A stretch of DNA of 64,000 bases from Escallonia rubra (GCA_033065855.1 JAVXUO010000053.1:186001-250000); one strand, 5' to 3'. Positions 12,351-25,255 are shown, numbered from the stretch's first letter. The notes: generated by a model not told the origin, from the sequence alone. Program-made: numbers and translations.

Positions 12351-13228
12351 AAAAAGAAACTACAACCACTACTCTCAACCTATCCTCGTTACCAGCAGTA
12401 TCAACGTAATATTTCATCTCATATCGTATTAAAAATTCCTGAATCAAAGCAAGTTGGGTTACAGCTCTCCCAATCAGGCTTTTATTATTACAAGCGCCCA
12501 CGCAGCCAACCATCTTGGACTTTCAGACACGTGAGGTTTGAACCCTCAAAAATTGAATTATACTACATCACTCTCATAATATACTGCCAAAAAAGAAAGA
12601 AGATACTCAATTCCACCCTAAAGTCTAGCGGCATTTTGAACAAAATGGAAGTTGTTCTACTAAATGGAAAAAGTGCTCGGAATGTGTACCTGATAAGGTG
12701 GTTAAAATGGATCACTTTCTGAGGGATCTATTAACATCATGAATGATTTCTCACGACTGCAATGGATGGTAAATCTTTTTGGGTTCCAAAAACTAACAGG
12801 TAAACTCTGGAATTCTAGTGCAATTTTTGAAAAAAGCATCATAATCTGTAAAATAAGCTTCAAAATGTTATTATGTATGAGAGGCAAGAGTAAAGATTGC
12901 ATGGTTCCACATTACTAGTACCCATTATCAAAACTCTTTAGCGGGAATCAAAACGCTAAAACTCTTAACAACAGGTGCCATTGATCCTTGTGCACTATCT
13001 CACCATAACAAACCAAAATCATGAAAACCTCGAGACACCTTTGAACTTTTTAAGGGAGATACCCCGGATTGAGGAACATCACCCAGTAAATGAATTGAAC
13101 GAAACATTCGTATTTACCCATCTGAGGATTATCTTGGCTTAAGTTTGTACAAGTCCCCAGATTTCGTCTCCACGGTCATTTATAGAGCTCTTTACCCGGA
13201 ATCATTTGGAGATGGTTGAGTTGAAGTA
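12351..13228. other. No gene recognised
   Basis: Mixed-composition sequence with short open frames only. The part from about 13020 leads into the exon-like frame at 13229 and may be the decayed upstream part of the same gene. Confidence 0.35.
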
Positions 13229-13411
13229 TATATTGTTTGTGAGGGTGATGGGTATGCAGTGCATCTAGCTGAATTGCTTGGAGAGGGACGAAAGTTGCAG
13301 ATACGTACAGACAAGAGTGGGGGAAAGAGATGGGGGATAAGATGGAAATACATGGACAACATCATGAAGGGGCGGGGATTTAGCTATTTGGATGAATGGC
13401 AGGTTGACTAA
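13229..13411 (+). other. Exon-like open frame of unknown function
   Basis: A frame without its own start codon encodes about 60 residues: YIVCEGDGYAVHLAELL, then LQIRTDKSGG, RWGIRWKYMDN and FSYLDEWQVD before a stop. Composition and codon use look like real protein. In a neighbouring frame just upstream, about 13140-13210, YKSPDFVSTVIYRALYPESF looks like the same protein shifted. I do not recognise the family. It may be the last exon of a decayed gene or captured sequence. Splice-like sites follow at about 13476 (ttgcag) and 13527 (gtagct). Confidence 0.35.
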
Positions 13412-13479
13412 TCAGCTACTTTGGATTGTCTTTGGGTCTGCAACATATTTACCATTTTAGCTTTCAACTTGCAGATCGA

Positions 13480-13740
13480 GACAAGGTTTTCAGCTTTTGC
13501 CTGGATCAGAAGAGGATTATAAAAAGGTAGCTTTTATATGATATAATAATGTCTCTTTCTTGAAGCTTTTGTCGTAGGCCTAGATTTATGAATTTCCCAC
13601 TATTGTTACTACTGTGATCCTGATTCCACATAGATTTTAGGACTACATTCAGTGATCATGAGCATGCCACACATTTATGCAAATAGATCTGTCCACGTTA
13701 TGAGCGTATCCCCGTAGTTCTTATTTGAATGTCTGTGAAA
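13480..13740 (+). repeat. Diverged direct duplicate, copy 1
   Basis: This stretch, including an exon-like GTTTTCAGCTTTTGCC followed by a donor-like gtagct, resembles 14410-14670 in order and sequence. Shared blocks include TTTCAGCTTTT, AATGTCTCTTTCTTGAAG against AACGTCTCTTCTTTGAAG, and the block ending ATCCCCGTAGTT. It is an old segmental duplication. Confidence 0.55.
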
Positions 13741-14099
13741 TAGGAAATGCTATAATGTATGGAGCATGACTCAGTTCTACCACTGGATTTCTTGGTCGCA
13801 TCTCTTGACATCCGTTAGGTGATTTTGCAAGATTTTAATGCATGATAAAGTTTGAGGTTTTAAGAGCTAATTGGTAAAGCTCAAGATTTTCGGTGTAATT
13901 TTTGGAAAATCTCATACTTCTCGGTGCAATCAAGCCTAAACTAAGCTTCCAAATAATTGAGGGTAGGATGGGAAAATGGTGACAACCCTATTGCCTTCTT
14001 AATTTCAATGCAAAGTTATAAATGCTTACTTGTAATAGAACAGAGGGAGTATAAACTAATGATTTTCTATTAAGAAATTTTAGCAAAGAAACCATCGAC

Positions 14100-14290
14100 A
14101 TGCACAGTGACCCATGCAAGTTGCAAGTCCACTAGCTGGTCTTTCTTTTTAGTATTCTGATCACCGAGATGCACAGTAACCCATGCAAGTTGCAAGTCCA
14201 CTAGCTGGTCTTTCTTTTTAGTATTCAGACCACCGAGATGCACAGTGACCCATGCAAGCTGCAAGTCCTAGCTGGTCTTTCTTTTTAGTA
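14100..14290. repeat. 69-bp tandem repeat, about 2.8 units
   Basis: Units start at 14100, 14169 and 14238 with ATGCACAGTGACCCATGCAA and continue through CTAGCTGGTCTTTC. The first two units are full length and the third is shortened. Unit-to-unit identity is high, so the expansion is fairly recent. It lies between the two diverged duplicates and runs into a microsatellite at 14291. Confidence 0.9.
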
Positions 14291-14291
14291 C

Positions 14292-14324
<33 letters not shown>

Positions 14325-14325
14325 A
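14291..14325. repeat. (GT)n(TA)n microsatellite
   Basis: Alternating GT then TA dinucleotides follow the tandem repeat. Confidence 0.85.
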
Positions 14326-14409
14326 TTGTCAAATTGGCCTATCTTCTCCATATATATTCCGGCAAGTGTGAATAGAAGAATGATGCAGGTTAAGTGAATA
14401 GCTACTTTG

Positions 14410-14670
14410 TATCTGCCGCAGAAACAGAGAGAGGGGTTTCAGCTTTTCTCAAGTACAGCGGTTGGTTAAGTTTGGCTATAACAAGGTATGCTTCACAACA
14501 TAACGTCTCTTCTTTGAAGTTTTATCGTTTGGCCTGGATTTGTCTATTTTCCATCCTAGTAAACACTCGTCCGCTCTTGTATTTTCCAACGAATCTAGTA
14601 CTTCGAAAATACTTTATCTAACTAATGGGAATCTCCCCGTAGTTGCTATTTGATATTCATGTAATGAGAC
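14410..14670 (+). repeat. Diverged direct duplicate, copy 2
   Basis: Partner of 13480-13740. It holds an exon-like piece bounded by gccgcag (acceptor-like, about 14421) and a donor-like gtatgc (about 14486). The 69-bp tandem repeats and extra sequence lie between the two copies. Confidence 0.55.
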
Positions 14671-14914
14671 TTGATGTCTATGTGCTGGGAACTCATATTT
14701 TCCCATTTTCATTGAATTTTTCTTTTTGATTTTTCGTGGATTCGTAAGATAGAATTGGTACCTTATAAACATCGAATTGAAAGCAAATAACAATAGCGGA
14801 GTAAATAAGGATCTTTTGGCAACGAGTGAACTTAACAGTTTTAAATTTTTTTTACTGTCACCCGGGTCGAAGGAATTTTCATCATACTCTCCATATAGTA
14901 ACAGTTAATATTCG

Positions 14915-15035
14915 CTAAATGTTTCTAGTGGCTTTTATTTAGTGACGTTAAAAAAATACTGCTAAGAATTGTCGCTGAAAGTGTTAACAGAAAAGTCACT
15001 AAAACATTTAACGGCTATTTATTGTCACTATTATA
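14915..15035. repeat. TAGTGACG/GTCACTA-type repeat cluster, possible CACTA end
   Basis: Motifs such as TTTAGTGACGTTA, TTGTCGCTGAAA and AAAGTCACTAAAA alternate in orientation, as in CACTA subterminal regions. No terminal inverted repeat or coding was found. Similar TAGTGACG and CCGTTAGCTATAA motifs recur near 15411-15490. Confidence 0.3.
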
Positions 15036-15049
15036 CGGAGTTGGAGGAA

Positions 15050-16261
15050 GTTTTCTACAACTCAAGTAGCAACCAAAATTTGTTCTAACAGTTAATCAAA
15101 TGCGTTAAATCTACAATAGAAATTTGCAAAGAGTCAAATAGAAAAACTCCAGTAGAGTGGAGTGAGAATTATACATGGTGGATGACTCACTTCTAGCGTT
15201 GGATCTCTCCTTGCATCTTTATCCACCGCATCTTGGGCACGCTACCGCCACACCATTTATGAGTCAACTCTTTGAAACTGACGTTTTTAAGTCCCAGTCT
15301 CTATGTTCCAAACTCTTTAGTCCTATATAGTATCTTTATTGCAATTTGGATAATAAGAAGAGCCTACAACCAACCTTACTCATACTGCCTATTGATAGCC
15401 TCTAATTATAATTAGTGACGTTTTGACAGGCATCTTTAGTTATAATACTTAGCTAACAGGCACCGTTAGCTATAATTCTTAACGGTACTTGCATATGAAA
15501 ATGGTCAAGAAGATTATATCCTTTTACATTTTTTTTCCATTGTACTTCACTCAAAGTAGAACCTTGTTTGCCCCTATGGTGGCCTGACTGGCCTCTGTGC
15601 TCCAAGTCCAGGGCAAACACGCCTCACGGCTTCCAAGTGAACACGCCTTCAGCGAACCCAATTTTTCATCTTCTCGCCCTTTTTTTATTTTGGTTCAAAT
15701 GTCCTTTATTTCATTAAAGCTCAAAACAATTACAAGAGCTTTGTAATACACTGTTCATCTATATCTATACATCCTTTACAAATCTTCTCGCCCTTATTAC
15801 CACTCTTTCTTTTTATCCATAACTTTTTCCTTCTTTTTTTTTCCCCTGAGGTTAAACATATAAACATTGACATTTAAGTCAACTTGAAAAGTAACACGTA
15901 CAAACGTTTTAGCTAGTTTTGATCTCGCGCATTACACACGCAAAAATCGCAAACTCCCTCGTTTAAAAGTAGTCAAATAAATACAAGTAGTACTTATCTA
16001 TCGAATATATAATAAGCCTAACAAGAAAAATACTGATAATTTGTTTGTGCGACACATCATCACTCTTTTACATGACACATCATCACATTATTTTTCAATG
16101 TGAAATAAATTTGTAAACATTATATGCTAAATAAGATAGTGTCACTAAAGGCCTCCAATATTATCTTGGATAGGTTTTCTATCTTAAGATTAATCAAATT
16201 CTTTATTAGTAATCTTTATTTAATTAAAAAATCAATTCTAATCATTCTTTCTAATCTAATC
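15050..16261. other. No gene seen
   Basis: AT-rich sequence with no convincing open frame; short repeats of TTAGCTATAATTCTTA type near 15440-15490. Confidence 0.45.
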
Positions 16262-18780
16262 TGTAATATCCCAGAATTTTCGAAACGTTAACACTCGCTC
16301 GATCATTTATGCTAAGACATTAATGACCTCAATTCAACCAATTTAGAATCATCAGCAGTCAGAGCAACTAAACCATTTAGTAAAATAGTATTCTTAGCTT
16401 ACTATCATAACTGAAATATCAAGTCTAATTTAACAATTCTAATTACCAATAATAACCCACGCAGGGGTTCTAATGACTAAGACTGAACTTAAAATTCTCT
16501 TTTTCCTTGCTTGGCTCTAATCCACACAGGCAACCTCAACCTAAATGCCGGTTATCACATGCGAAAAGGAAGTCAAAGGAGAGTGCCCTTTTGAAAGTTC
16601 AGTAAGGTCGATCAAATACTTAAAACAACAAAAACGATTTGGGCGATTTTACATTTAAAACCGAATAACAACTTTAACATGGAGAAACAAAACGGTTCAA
16701 ATTATTTTCTTTATACAATCAAATGAAAATTTTAAAAGGGTTTTTCAAAGAAAATCATAGCATTTCAATATAAATATAGGGCAACTCAATCTCTTGAATC
16801 AATAATTATTTCAAAACACTTAGTTGCAATAAAAGAGAAACAGGAAGCATTGAACATGAGCAGTACAATATAGCAAAACCACCCCGGTAGTGCTCGATAC
16901 GATTTACATATGCATATGTATATTGACTAGTCTATTTAGGTATTAGTTTAACTCAACCAACAGACCATCCTTCTAACTCCAGCAATACAGATCATCCTTA
17001 TAACTCTCAAGTTATTAACTCATGTCAACATTGAGAAGCAATAAATAAAATTAAAAATATTTTACGATGATTGAGTCAATAAACAGATAAGTGTGAATCA
17101 GAATTTCAAACGATTGCTAAATGACTCAAATTTGGGTTTTATGGGCAGTTTATAAAAAAAACATTTTTATACAATCATAGAAATCAACAATCAATGTATT
17201 CTGTAAAACTGTTAAAAGAAAGAAGTTGAAATCAGACAATGATATAGGTTTCTGAAAGAAAATCCTTACCTCGATCCAAGCTAAGCGATGCTACCAAAGT
17301 ACCTCGATCAATAATCTCTGAATGAACCAAGATTGACAATTTATTGATTAGAATACAATCTACGTTTAATATACTATAAAACTAATATTCACTACCCAAA
17401 CGATGCTCACTTCTAACTCCAAAATTGCTCAACTGTAAGCAGAACTCGTACGCGGCCAACCTAACCGAAAACCTTGTACGCTCTATAATGGGGAACTATA
17501 TCCCAAAATTCATAATAAATTACAATAAATACTTTTATTGCTTTAAACATTATAAAAAGTAAAAATATAAATTTTCTGAAAATTTGAATTTTTTTAATTA
17601 AAAGTAATTTCTTTAAATACACTAAAAACCCATAAATTGCCAAAAATAGCTTCTAGCTGAAAATAAAGTCCCATAATTTTTTTAGCAACTTTAAAATATG
17701 TATAAAAGTTATAGAAATTAAAATCATAAACTAAAAGGTATTAAAAATATTTTTAAATCATTCATTTTGCTAAAAGCAATGTGATATGAAAACCATAGAA
17801 AATCAACTCCAAAAATCATCAAATTCAAACTGAGTCTTATTTATACCATAGAGACATTACCATAATATTTCCCGGAGCATTTTCAGGATTCAAAGGCTCC
17901 AAAAGAATGTTCCAAATCTGAAATTACAGAAAATATTAAAAAATACATACAATTTCAGAAAATTATAAAATTTTGCCAGAAATTCTAATATAGCCTAAGG
18001 TATTATACTTTAAAATTTCACGTGCTAACGATAACTGCACACTATCTAATGCGCGTGACGACGTACCTAATGCTAATTCCGTGTACACATGTACAAGCAT
18101 ACACCCATTTCATCTTCTTCTCTGCCCACTGCCCAGAACACAGTCACCAGTCCATAGTTACTGTTCACGCAGCTTCCCTTTGCTCCCCATTTTTATCTCA
18201 TAACCACCACTTGCTTACACATGAAACACCCCTCATAACACACACTATACACGTGCATATATATATCAAGCACCTACACACACCCATTACAGTACACCAA
18301 AAACACACCCAGCAGTAGCTTGTCTTCTTTTTGTTTCATTCACTCAGGCACACCCATTACCAAGCACACAGGTTCACATACCTCTCTAAACTCTCTCACA
18401 GCAGAAGCCACACGACCAAAAAGAAAAACAGGATTTAGCTTTAGTTATTTAAAGAGAGAATCCTGGACTTATGCCTCCAACTAGTTCCATCCCTTTTAAG
18501 CTTGTCCTTCCGCAAGTTATCCTCCACAGAAGAACCGGCATCTCCTTAAGCTATCAAACAGGCTAGACAGACATCAACCCACAGGGAAATTGATCATCTC
18601 CTTAGATCTTTCTTTAAGAGCTTGGCCAATACATACAGTTTCACTAACTTCCCACCGTATACACAAATTCATGCTAGTGTAACGTCTTGTCCCCAAAAGG
18701 ATGACCTTCTCAGAACACCCCTGGCATGCATGGCTGCTTTGCAACCCTATCCGTTTTTCTCTCACACCCACAGTTTTTTT
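16262..18780. mobile_element. Partial long LTR, related to the solo LTR at 2455
   Basis: It begins TGTAATATCCCAG, nearly the same as the start of the solo LTR at 2455. It then shows the same landmarks in order: a CAGTAAGGT block about 350 bp in, a block with GACTAGTC/ACTAGTCC, a long AT-rich stretch, then a CA-rich stretch with TACTGTTCA. The matching GGGATATTACA end was not found; the sequence runs into another repeat at about 18790. No gag or pol coding is present. It is an old, incomplete copy, and the right boundary is approximate. Confidence 0.6.
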
Positions 18781-18789
18781 TTTATTTAC

Positions 18790-19110
18790 TTCGGCCCTGT
18801 TTGACAGGCTTTTTTTTTACAATATATTTTTTTTCAATTTTGTAAACTATAAAAAAATGTGCATTTGGTAACTATTTTTCTTTTTTGTTTTTTTAGTTTA
18901 AAAAATCAGTTTTTAAATCAAGGCTGTTTTTAAAAACTCAAAAAATGAGTTTCGTGTTTTTTTTTTGAGATCACCACTCTCCCACCGCCGGCAGCCACCT
19001 CCAGCGACCACCACCGGCATCCACCGCCACCGCAAACCACCACAAACTGGGTTATCAAACATCCACTTATTTTTGTAAAAAAAAAAATTAAACACGCGCG
19101 CGCGTGTGTA
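18790..19110. mobile_element. MITE-like repeat with CCACC-rich core, copy 1
   Basis: It starts CGGCCCTGTTTGACAGG, followed by T-rich sequence with TTCAATTTTGTAAACT, a CCACC-rich core and a tail with GGTTATCAAACATCCACTT. The same order of blocks is found at 53812-54180. The right side is lost in a (CG)n/(GT)n run near 19095. Confidence 0.5.
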
Positions 19111-19179
19111 TAACATTTTTAATGTAGAAAAATTTAATGTCACAATTGAAGTTAAACAACTTATAAGACTTAGAACCAA

Positions 19180-21060
19180 AAAACAAATGATCTAACAATT
19201 GATTTAAAAATTGACGGGGTCCTTATTTTTAAGTTTGATTAATTTTGCAAGAATACTGAGGTTAAATTCTTTCGACTGGTATAATTTAGAAATTAATTCT
19301 AATCTTTTTATTAGGACTTGATTTTGATTATTATATTCTTAAAATCACTCTTTAATGCGAATATAAAAATATCTAAAAAACGAAAATAACATTTAGAAGA
19401 GAAGAAATGACATTTTAATTGTGTTAAATGTATAATCTTTGTTTATATGTAGCTATATATGTAATATATATAACATAGTCATCGTAAAAAATAAATAATG
19501 TGATATAATTCAATAAACGAATTACAAGTCAGCATTTTCAAATAAAATCTCACGACCACCATGCTGGTTATATCCCATATATAAGGATTTAGAAAATAAA
19601 TTAGATATGAGATTTGAAAAAAAAAAGATAATGTACTCTGAATATATTTGAGAAAATATATAACCTTTACAATGAATTTGTTTTAAGTAAGTTTACAAAA
19701 CTTAATGTAATCCAATATAGACTACCAATTTATTTTTAATAGGACCGTAATAACAAATAAAAGATATATTATTTTTATAGTTGCTTAAATTCACATGAAA
19801 TAACAAGACCAGTTAGTAAATATTAGACTAATTATAAACTGTGCAACTTAATTTTGACTATAATAGAGATGATTATAACTATGAGTGGTGATTGCTGTGT
19901 ATATTCAATAACAATTATATGAACTAATTAATTTGTACCCTATAGTTGTTAGCGCAATATAAGGATATTTGCTAAATTTAAGAAGCTCGTTGTAGTCAAT
20001 AAGAATAACCCGAGAAAAGTTGGTATACCAAAGTTAAATTATGTTATGATAAAATAGGTATCCAGGGAAAAAGACGACTATAGGCATTTATTTGATGTAA
20101 GAACTATAATTTGATAACAAATAGTACAAAATAAGATGCGGAAAGTAAAGTCAAACCTTTTAAACTTAAATCTATGTTAAGTTGTACTTTATAAATATAC
20201 TTACATATTATGTATTAGTTTTGACTAAACACTCCAAATAAGGGCACATCTTATCTGATTGAACGTCCTCACACATGCATTGTACAAAAATTAGAAAAAA
20301 AAAACATATATATAAAATTATTCGATATTATTTTATCAATTGTTAAAATTATTTCGGCAAAAGTGAATAACTTGCTTAAAATTAATGAGACGTCTATAAG
20401 TCCAATAAATTTTTACTTAATCGCTATAACACCTATGAGGATATGTTTTGTCATGAGCACCTTAAAAACTCTCTAAACCTAAAGGATATGATTTATGTAA
20501 GCATTTAGAATTAAAAATTAAAATGGATATATAAAAACTGCCACCTTTTTTTTTTATCACAATTATAATCATATTGCTAATTAGAGATGTTATTCTATTA
20601 CTCTAAATGCTAAGTATATATATATTCATTTGAAATGATGCTTAACGATGTGAAATAAAAGTTTAAAGAACGTAAATATCTAGCAAAAGCACTGTTCATC
20701 GTTCTTTCAACTTACAGTTCAAAGGAAATAAAGCAAGCATATATACGTAAGTAAATATCACGCAAGAATTTCATGACAATCTAATCAAGACTTCAACTTT
20801 AAACGTGTATGAGACGAATAAATGTTTTGATGCATACTATGTTTGTATCTTAATAAGTTAGTGATTTCTTGAAATAATGATCATGGGAAGAGAAAAAGGG
20901 ATTATGACATTTTCGATTCTAAAGATAAAGAACTCTTAACCTAACTTTTCAAGTTAAGAGACTTGATTTTGAAATATTACAGGTTGGACCACTAAAAGAA
21001 CTTGATAGTATTATAATCTTGACAAAGTTGCTTGAAACTGTTACAAATAAATTATTAAAA
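19180..21060. other. AT-rich gene desert
   Basis: Very AT-rich sequence with frequent stops in all frames. Nothing recognisable as gene or transposon end. Confidence 0.55.
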
Positions 21061-21064
21061 ATTT

Positions 21065-21065
<1 letters not shown>

Positions 21066-21101
<36 letters not shown>
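21066..21101. repeat. (TA)n microsatellite
   Basis: An uninterrupted TA run about 180 bp before the clpP fragment. Confidence 0.9.
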
Positions 21102-21105
<4 letters not shown>

Positions 21106-21284
21106 TCATGAAATGTGGTATGCATTTATACACTTTTTACAACTTTTTAAAATATTTTTTTATTTGACCCGAGCTTAGCTCGAAATCCTGAACTATATAA
21201 TATTTAATAAATGAGACGAGAAATGCCATCATAGCTTCTTTCCATGGCACATCATTGCATTATAATAGAAGTTATAAAAACTAA

Positions 21285-21440
21285 TCTGTATTTGTTTATA
21301 AACTCTCCTGGCGGATGGGTAATACCCGGAGTAGCTATTTATGATACTATGCAATTTGTGCGACCAGATGTACATACAATATGCATGGGATTAGCCGCTT
21401 CAATGGGATCTTTTATCCTGGTCGGAGGAGAAATTACCAA
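21285..21440 (+). pseudogene. clpP: Nuclear insertion of chloroplast clpP (exon fragment)
   Basis: The frame reads [20 protein letters not shown], then [18 protein letters not shown] and [10 protein letters not shown]. This is the middle of plastid ClpP, the proteolytic subunit of the stromal Clp protease, and includes the GLAAS block around the active-site serine. Only about 52 codons are present. Both sides pass abruptly into unrelated AT-rich sequence. The gene's other parts and neighbours are missing, so this is a small NUPT and cannot code a working protease. The fragment still reads without a stop, which points to recent arrival. Confidence 0.9.
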
Positions 21441-21979
21441 GATCTCTAAATATTATTTTGAACGGGGTCCTTAATTTTATAATTAATAAAATATGTAAAT
21501 ATATAAATATTTAAGTAATAAACCTTATGCAATTCAAAATCTAAATCGAAACATTCAAAGTTTCCTAACCAATATAGTAACATATTATGACTTTATTTGA
21601 ACATTATATATCGAAAAAGCTCTCTAACATGAAATAATCACCTGTAAAACAAAAATTACTTAACCATGCTACATGTAGAAATATCATAGTATGCAAGTTC
21701 ATATGAGATATATTTGAAAAAAAATGTGTAAATTTAAAACAATAAGCATATGAGCATGAGCTAAATTCAACTAATTTTATGTTAGAAAAACTTTGAACAA
21801 TTCTTTTTCTAAGGTGTTATTATTGCGGGTAGTTAAACTCTTAAGCATTCTAAATTCTGAATTAACAATATACCAATATATTATGATTTTATGATAACTT
21901 TTATACTCTTAAAGACTATTTCTTATGAATCGAGAAAACTAGGTATCTAAAAAGTAGAATTGCATATAAAATCTAAATA

Positions 21980-22271
21980 CTTTCTCCGCCCCACTTTAAT
22001 TAATCAGTTTTTCTTTTTGGACTGTCCCAAAAAGTTGTTCACTTTCCAGATTAGGAAAGATCTTTTTATGTGTTTTTTCATAGTTACTCTTTTTACACTT
22101 TTTATATTCTATTTCTCTCTCCCCCCACATTTAATAATCCCCCTTTCTCTCTTTCTCTACATATATCCTTAATATTTGTAAGTGAGGGCAATTTTGAAAA
22201 TTAGCTACATTGGACTTTTCCTTAAAATTAGTGCAAGTCAAAGGTGATCAAATAAAATGGGACGGAGAGAG
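21980..22271. mobile_element. Stowaway-like MITE
   Basis: Inverted ends CTTTCTCCGCCCCACTTTA and, as the complement of the right end, CTCTCTCCGTCCCATTTTA match the Stowaway/Tc1-mariner consensus of plants. TA dinucleotides flank both ends (21978-21979 and 22272-22273), the expected target duplication. Length is about 292 bp and there is no coding capacity. Confidence 0.85.
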
Positions 22272-22273
22272 TA

Positions 22274-23480
22274 TTAGTTATGTTGTGATGAAAGTAGTCT
22301 AAAATTTAGATTGAAAACCTTATTGTATTCAAAGAAAAATCTGACTTAGTAAGCATGCTTATTATATACACCCTTGGTTTAATTTTGTTCAATAATTTGC
22401 TTAATACGAGTTTTTGGGCTATCCCATTTAGTCATGTTGGTTAAACTTTTTAAACTTTATATAATTATCTCATGAAATAATTACTATTTTCTCTCTATAC
22501 TTTATTAGTGGATTCCATTTGCTTCTAAAAACATCACATCATCCTTATTTAATTAGTCGACATGCTATAAGAAAACATATGGACCAAAATTTCTCTATCA
22601 AAACTAAGCTAATATGTAGTTAATGTTATAGGCAATCCATTGAAATGTATAATTTATTTTTAAAAGATACATAGAAAATAATAAAAATGTCTTATGCAAT
22701 AACAAATTGATCTAAATATGTTCTCTACATATTTTTATCAATGGAATTTACTTTTTACTTTTTTGTGTACTAAATAAACTTCTAATTTTTGTTTATTTAT
22801 GGTTAGCAAATCAGAATTACCAAATACGCTCAAGGACATTGCTTTTTTGATATTTCACCACAAGGATTAATTTATTTTATTAAAAGAAAGTTCACCGCAA
22901 CAATAAATGTGACTATCTTTGGTGAAATGATCATGAAATTATGAAATTGTGCAATACATTTTATCATGCAATTCAAAATTATTAAAATAAATTACTATTA
23001 ATAAACTGTCCCGTGCTTGACACGGATTTTTGGGCTATTAGTGATAAAAAGAAGAAGCAACTACATGTATGTTGCGACGTGCACAATGTATCATAAACTA
23101 CTAAGAATTCTATTTAAAAAGGGCGACAATAATTTCAAAATTTAATATATTCAAATTTAAAGTTTCTAAAATGTCAAGTTTAAGTAAATCTAAGAACTAA
23201 AACTACCATAATGGAAGTTTTAGGATATGATCATTTGAATAACATCAAAATGAACACCAAACTTAAACAAATTACCACTCAGAAGTGATGTAAACAAGAT
23301 TTTTAGATTCACTAGAAAAAGAAAACAAAATAAGGCTCAAAAGCTTATTGGTAAATTAGCTATCAATCAATATAGAAGAAAGAATAGGAAGCAGAGGAGT
23401 TACTCTTTCAGCTTACACCATAATATTGTACGTAGAGGGTTGATATATAGGTAACAAAGAGGAAATGGATAAGCTTGAGA
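22274..23480. other. No gene seen
   Basis: AT-rich sequence without recognisable genes or element ends. Confidence 0.5.
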
Positions 23481-23482
23481 AA

Positions 23483-23703
23483 CAGATAATCATTATGTAG
23501 GAGAGACATCTCTCCCAACTTATGAGGAGGGAACGGGGAGCCATTAACAAAAAGCAAAATCTAAATTTTCAGTCGAGTAAAAGAATGATAATCATAATTA
23601 ATGGCTCCCTCCTCTTTGTTAAGCTTATCATAGGAATAAAGCACCACAAATAAAAATGATAAAAAGGTGACGGGACATCTCTCCTACATAATGATTATGA
23701 CTG
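23483..23703. mobile_element. Fold-back element / long inverted repeat
   Basis: AATCATTATGTAGGAGAGAC near 23488 pairs with the complement of sequence near 23673-23700. Inside this, GGGAGCCATTAA (about 23535) pairs with TTAATGGCTCCC (about 23600). The nested pairing makes an imperfect hairpin of about 220 bp. It may be a MITE or a source of small RNA. No target duplication could be fixed. Confidence 0.55.
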
Positions 23704-23901
23704 CAAAAACTGAGTGAACAGAAGCCCAAAACAGCAGAGGAAATTAAGTGAAATACTCCATATACAAAGTATCAAAAGGTATCTATTCCTAATACGGTAC
23801 GAAGGTTCATCCAAAAGCGCTAAGGCTCTACGCGCACTTGTATGGATAAGTAACAAGATATGTTAAGTTAAAACCCATTATGTAGAAATTAAGATGTGTG
23901 T

Positions 23902-23906
<5 letters not shown>

Positions 23907-23935
<29 letters not shown>
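23907..23935. repeat. (GA)n microsatellite
   Basis: Uninterrupted GA run of about 14 units. Confidence 0.9.
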
Positions 23936-23937
<2 letters not shown>

Positions 23938-24364
23938 ATATTTAAAATTATAAAAGGTATGTGATAAATGAATTTATGGCCTTGCTTAACTATATCCATT
24001 AAAGCCTTTTTTTGGAAATTTTTCAGGAGGGAGAGATTTTAGCAAAGTTTGTGGGAATAAGCTTATTTTTCAATTTTTAATTGGAAGGCTTAAGGTAAGA
24101 TAGATAAGCAAAGAGTTTATTTTTGTCAATCTGTTTTGTCTTCTCAATGCTGCAACTTTAAAATTTTATTAAATCAGAGGGCGGTTCGGAGATAGAAAAT
24201 TTAAAACTAAAAACAACAAAAATCTGGAGGTAAGCTTTTATTATTCTTTTATTGGAGGACTTCAGATAAGATAGGATTACTAAAGATATAATATAAGATC
24301 TCTCTTGCGTTACTTTTATTTTTACTGGCGCAATTTTAAACTTAATGGATCACACAGAGGGTGG

Positions 24365-24365
<1 letters not shown>

Positions 24366-24415
<50 letters not shown>
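24366..24415. repeat. (TA)n microsatellite
   Basis: Long uninterrupted TA run; sequence composition changes sharply to its right. Confidence 0.9.
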
Positions 24416-24418
<3 letters not shown>

Positions 24419-25255
24419 GCACTTACCTTCTCGGACGATGACCTAAGGAAGCTCTTGCCAGGAGAACATTCTACTCCTCTACATGTAACGGTGATTATAA
24501 AGGGTTACTACAAAGAGATTCGTCGTTCCTAACATTGCTTCCCGTATAGGTTTTTATTTTAAGAGAGAAAAAAAAAAGGGTCTTATTTTTCTCCATTTTC
24601 TCTAGTTTGTGAGCTTTTTTAAGGAGATAAAAGAAGAGAAAATGGTGAAAAGTTTGAGCTTCTTTTGACTCTAAATCTTTTCTCGTAAAATTGGGAAGAA
24701 ACGGAGAGAAAGGAAACTATAATAAGTACGGAGTAATATTTTAGTAATGTTCATATTATCCTTAAAATAATGAAGACTAAATTTTTAACGAGTTTTAGGT
24801 TTTAGGGTTCCTTACAAGAACTTATCATTTTACTTACAAACAGATAGTGGTTTTAGATGCTAGAGTTGACTCAATTGGTGTGACATAAATTAGATTTGAA
24901 TGTTGGGATATTTGTAATCAACACATGACTAAAATTTATTTTTTTTATCACGAGTAATGTAAGGCTTATTACATAAGTATCCTATGAACTTTGTGTCATG
25001 TCATTGATAACTAAATTTGTTGCCTTAGTCAAAATCATGATCTTTTAGGATTGTACAAGGGTATAAATATTATTGGGTGACTTTTCATTTCCTTTCTATT
25101 GAACTCACAAACAAATAAAAGGAATAATACTTTCTTTTCTCTCTTAAACTCACAAACAAGAGGAAGGAAAATTGTCTTCCATTCTCTTCTTTTCGTTTCT
25201 CTTCTCTTCTCTTGTCTCAAACTCATAAACAGGCTATGAAGCTCCATTTACGCTT

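Noticed and set aside
14100-14290. Regularly spaced repeats that could suggest a CRISPR-like array
   Set aside because: The units are adjacent 69-bp tandem copies without unique spacers, in a plant nuclear genome.
18574-18771. 65-residue minus-strand frame (MGVREKRIGLQSSHACQGCS) in the partial LTR
   Set aside because: No family recognised. It lies in the degenerate right part of an LTR-like segment and is probably chance.
24416-24540. Frame reading LTFSDDDLRKLLPGEHSTPL, resembling the start of plant gypsy protease regions
   Set aside because: Only about 35 residues with weak similarity; no neighbouring retrotransposon parts, so the match may be chance.
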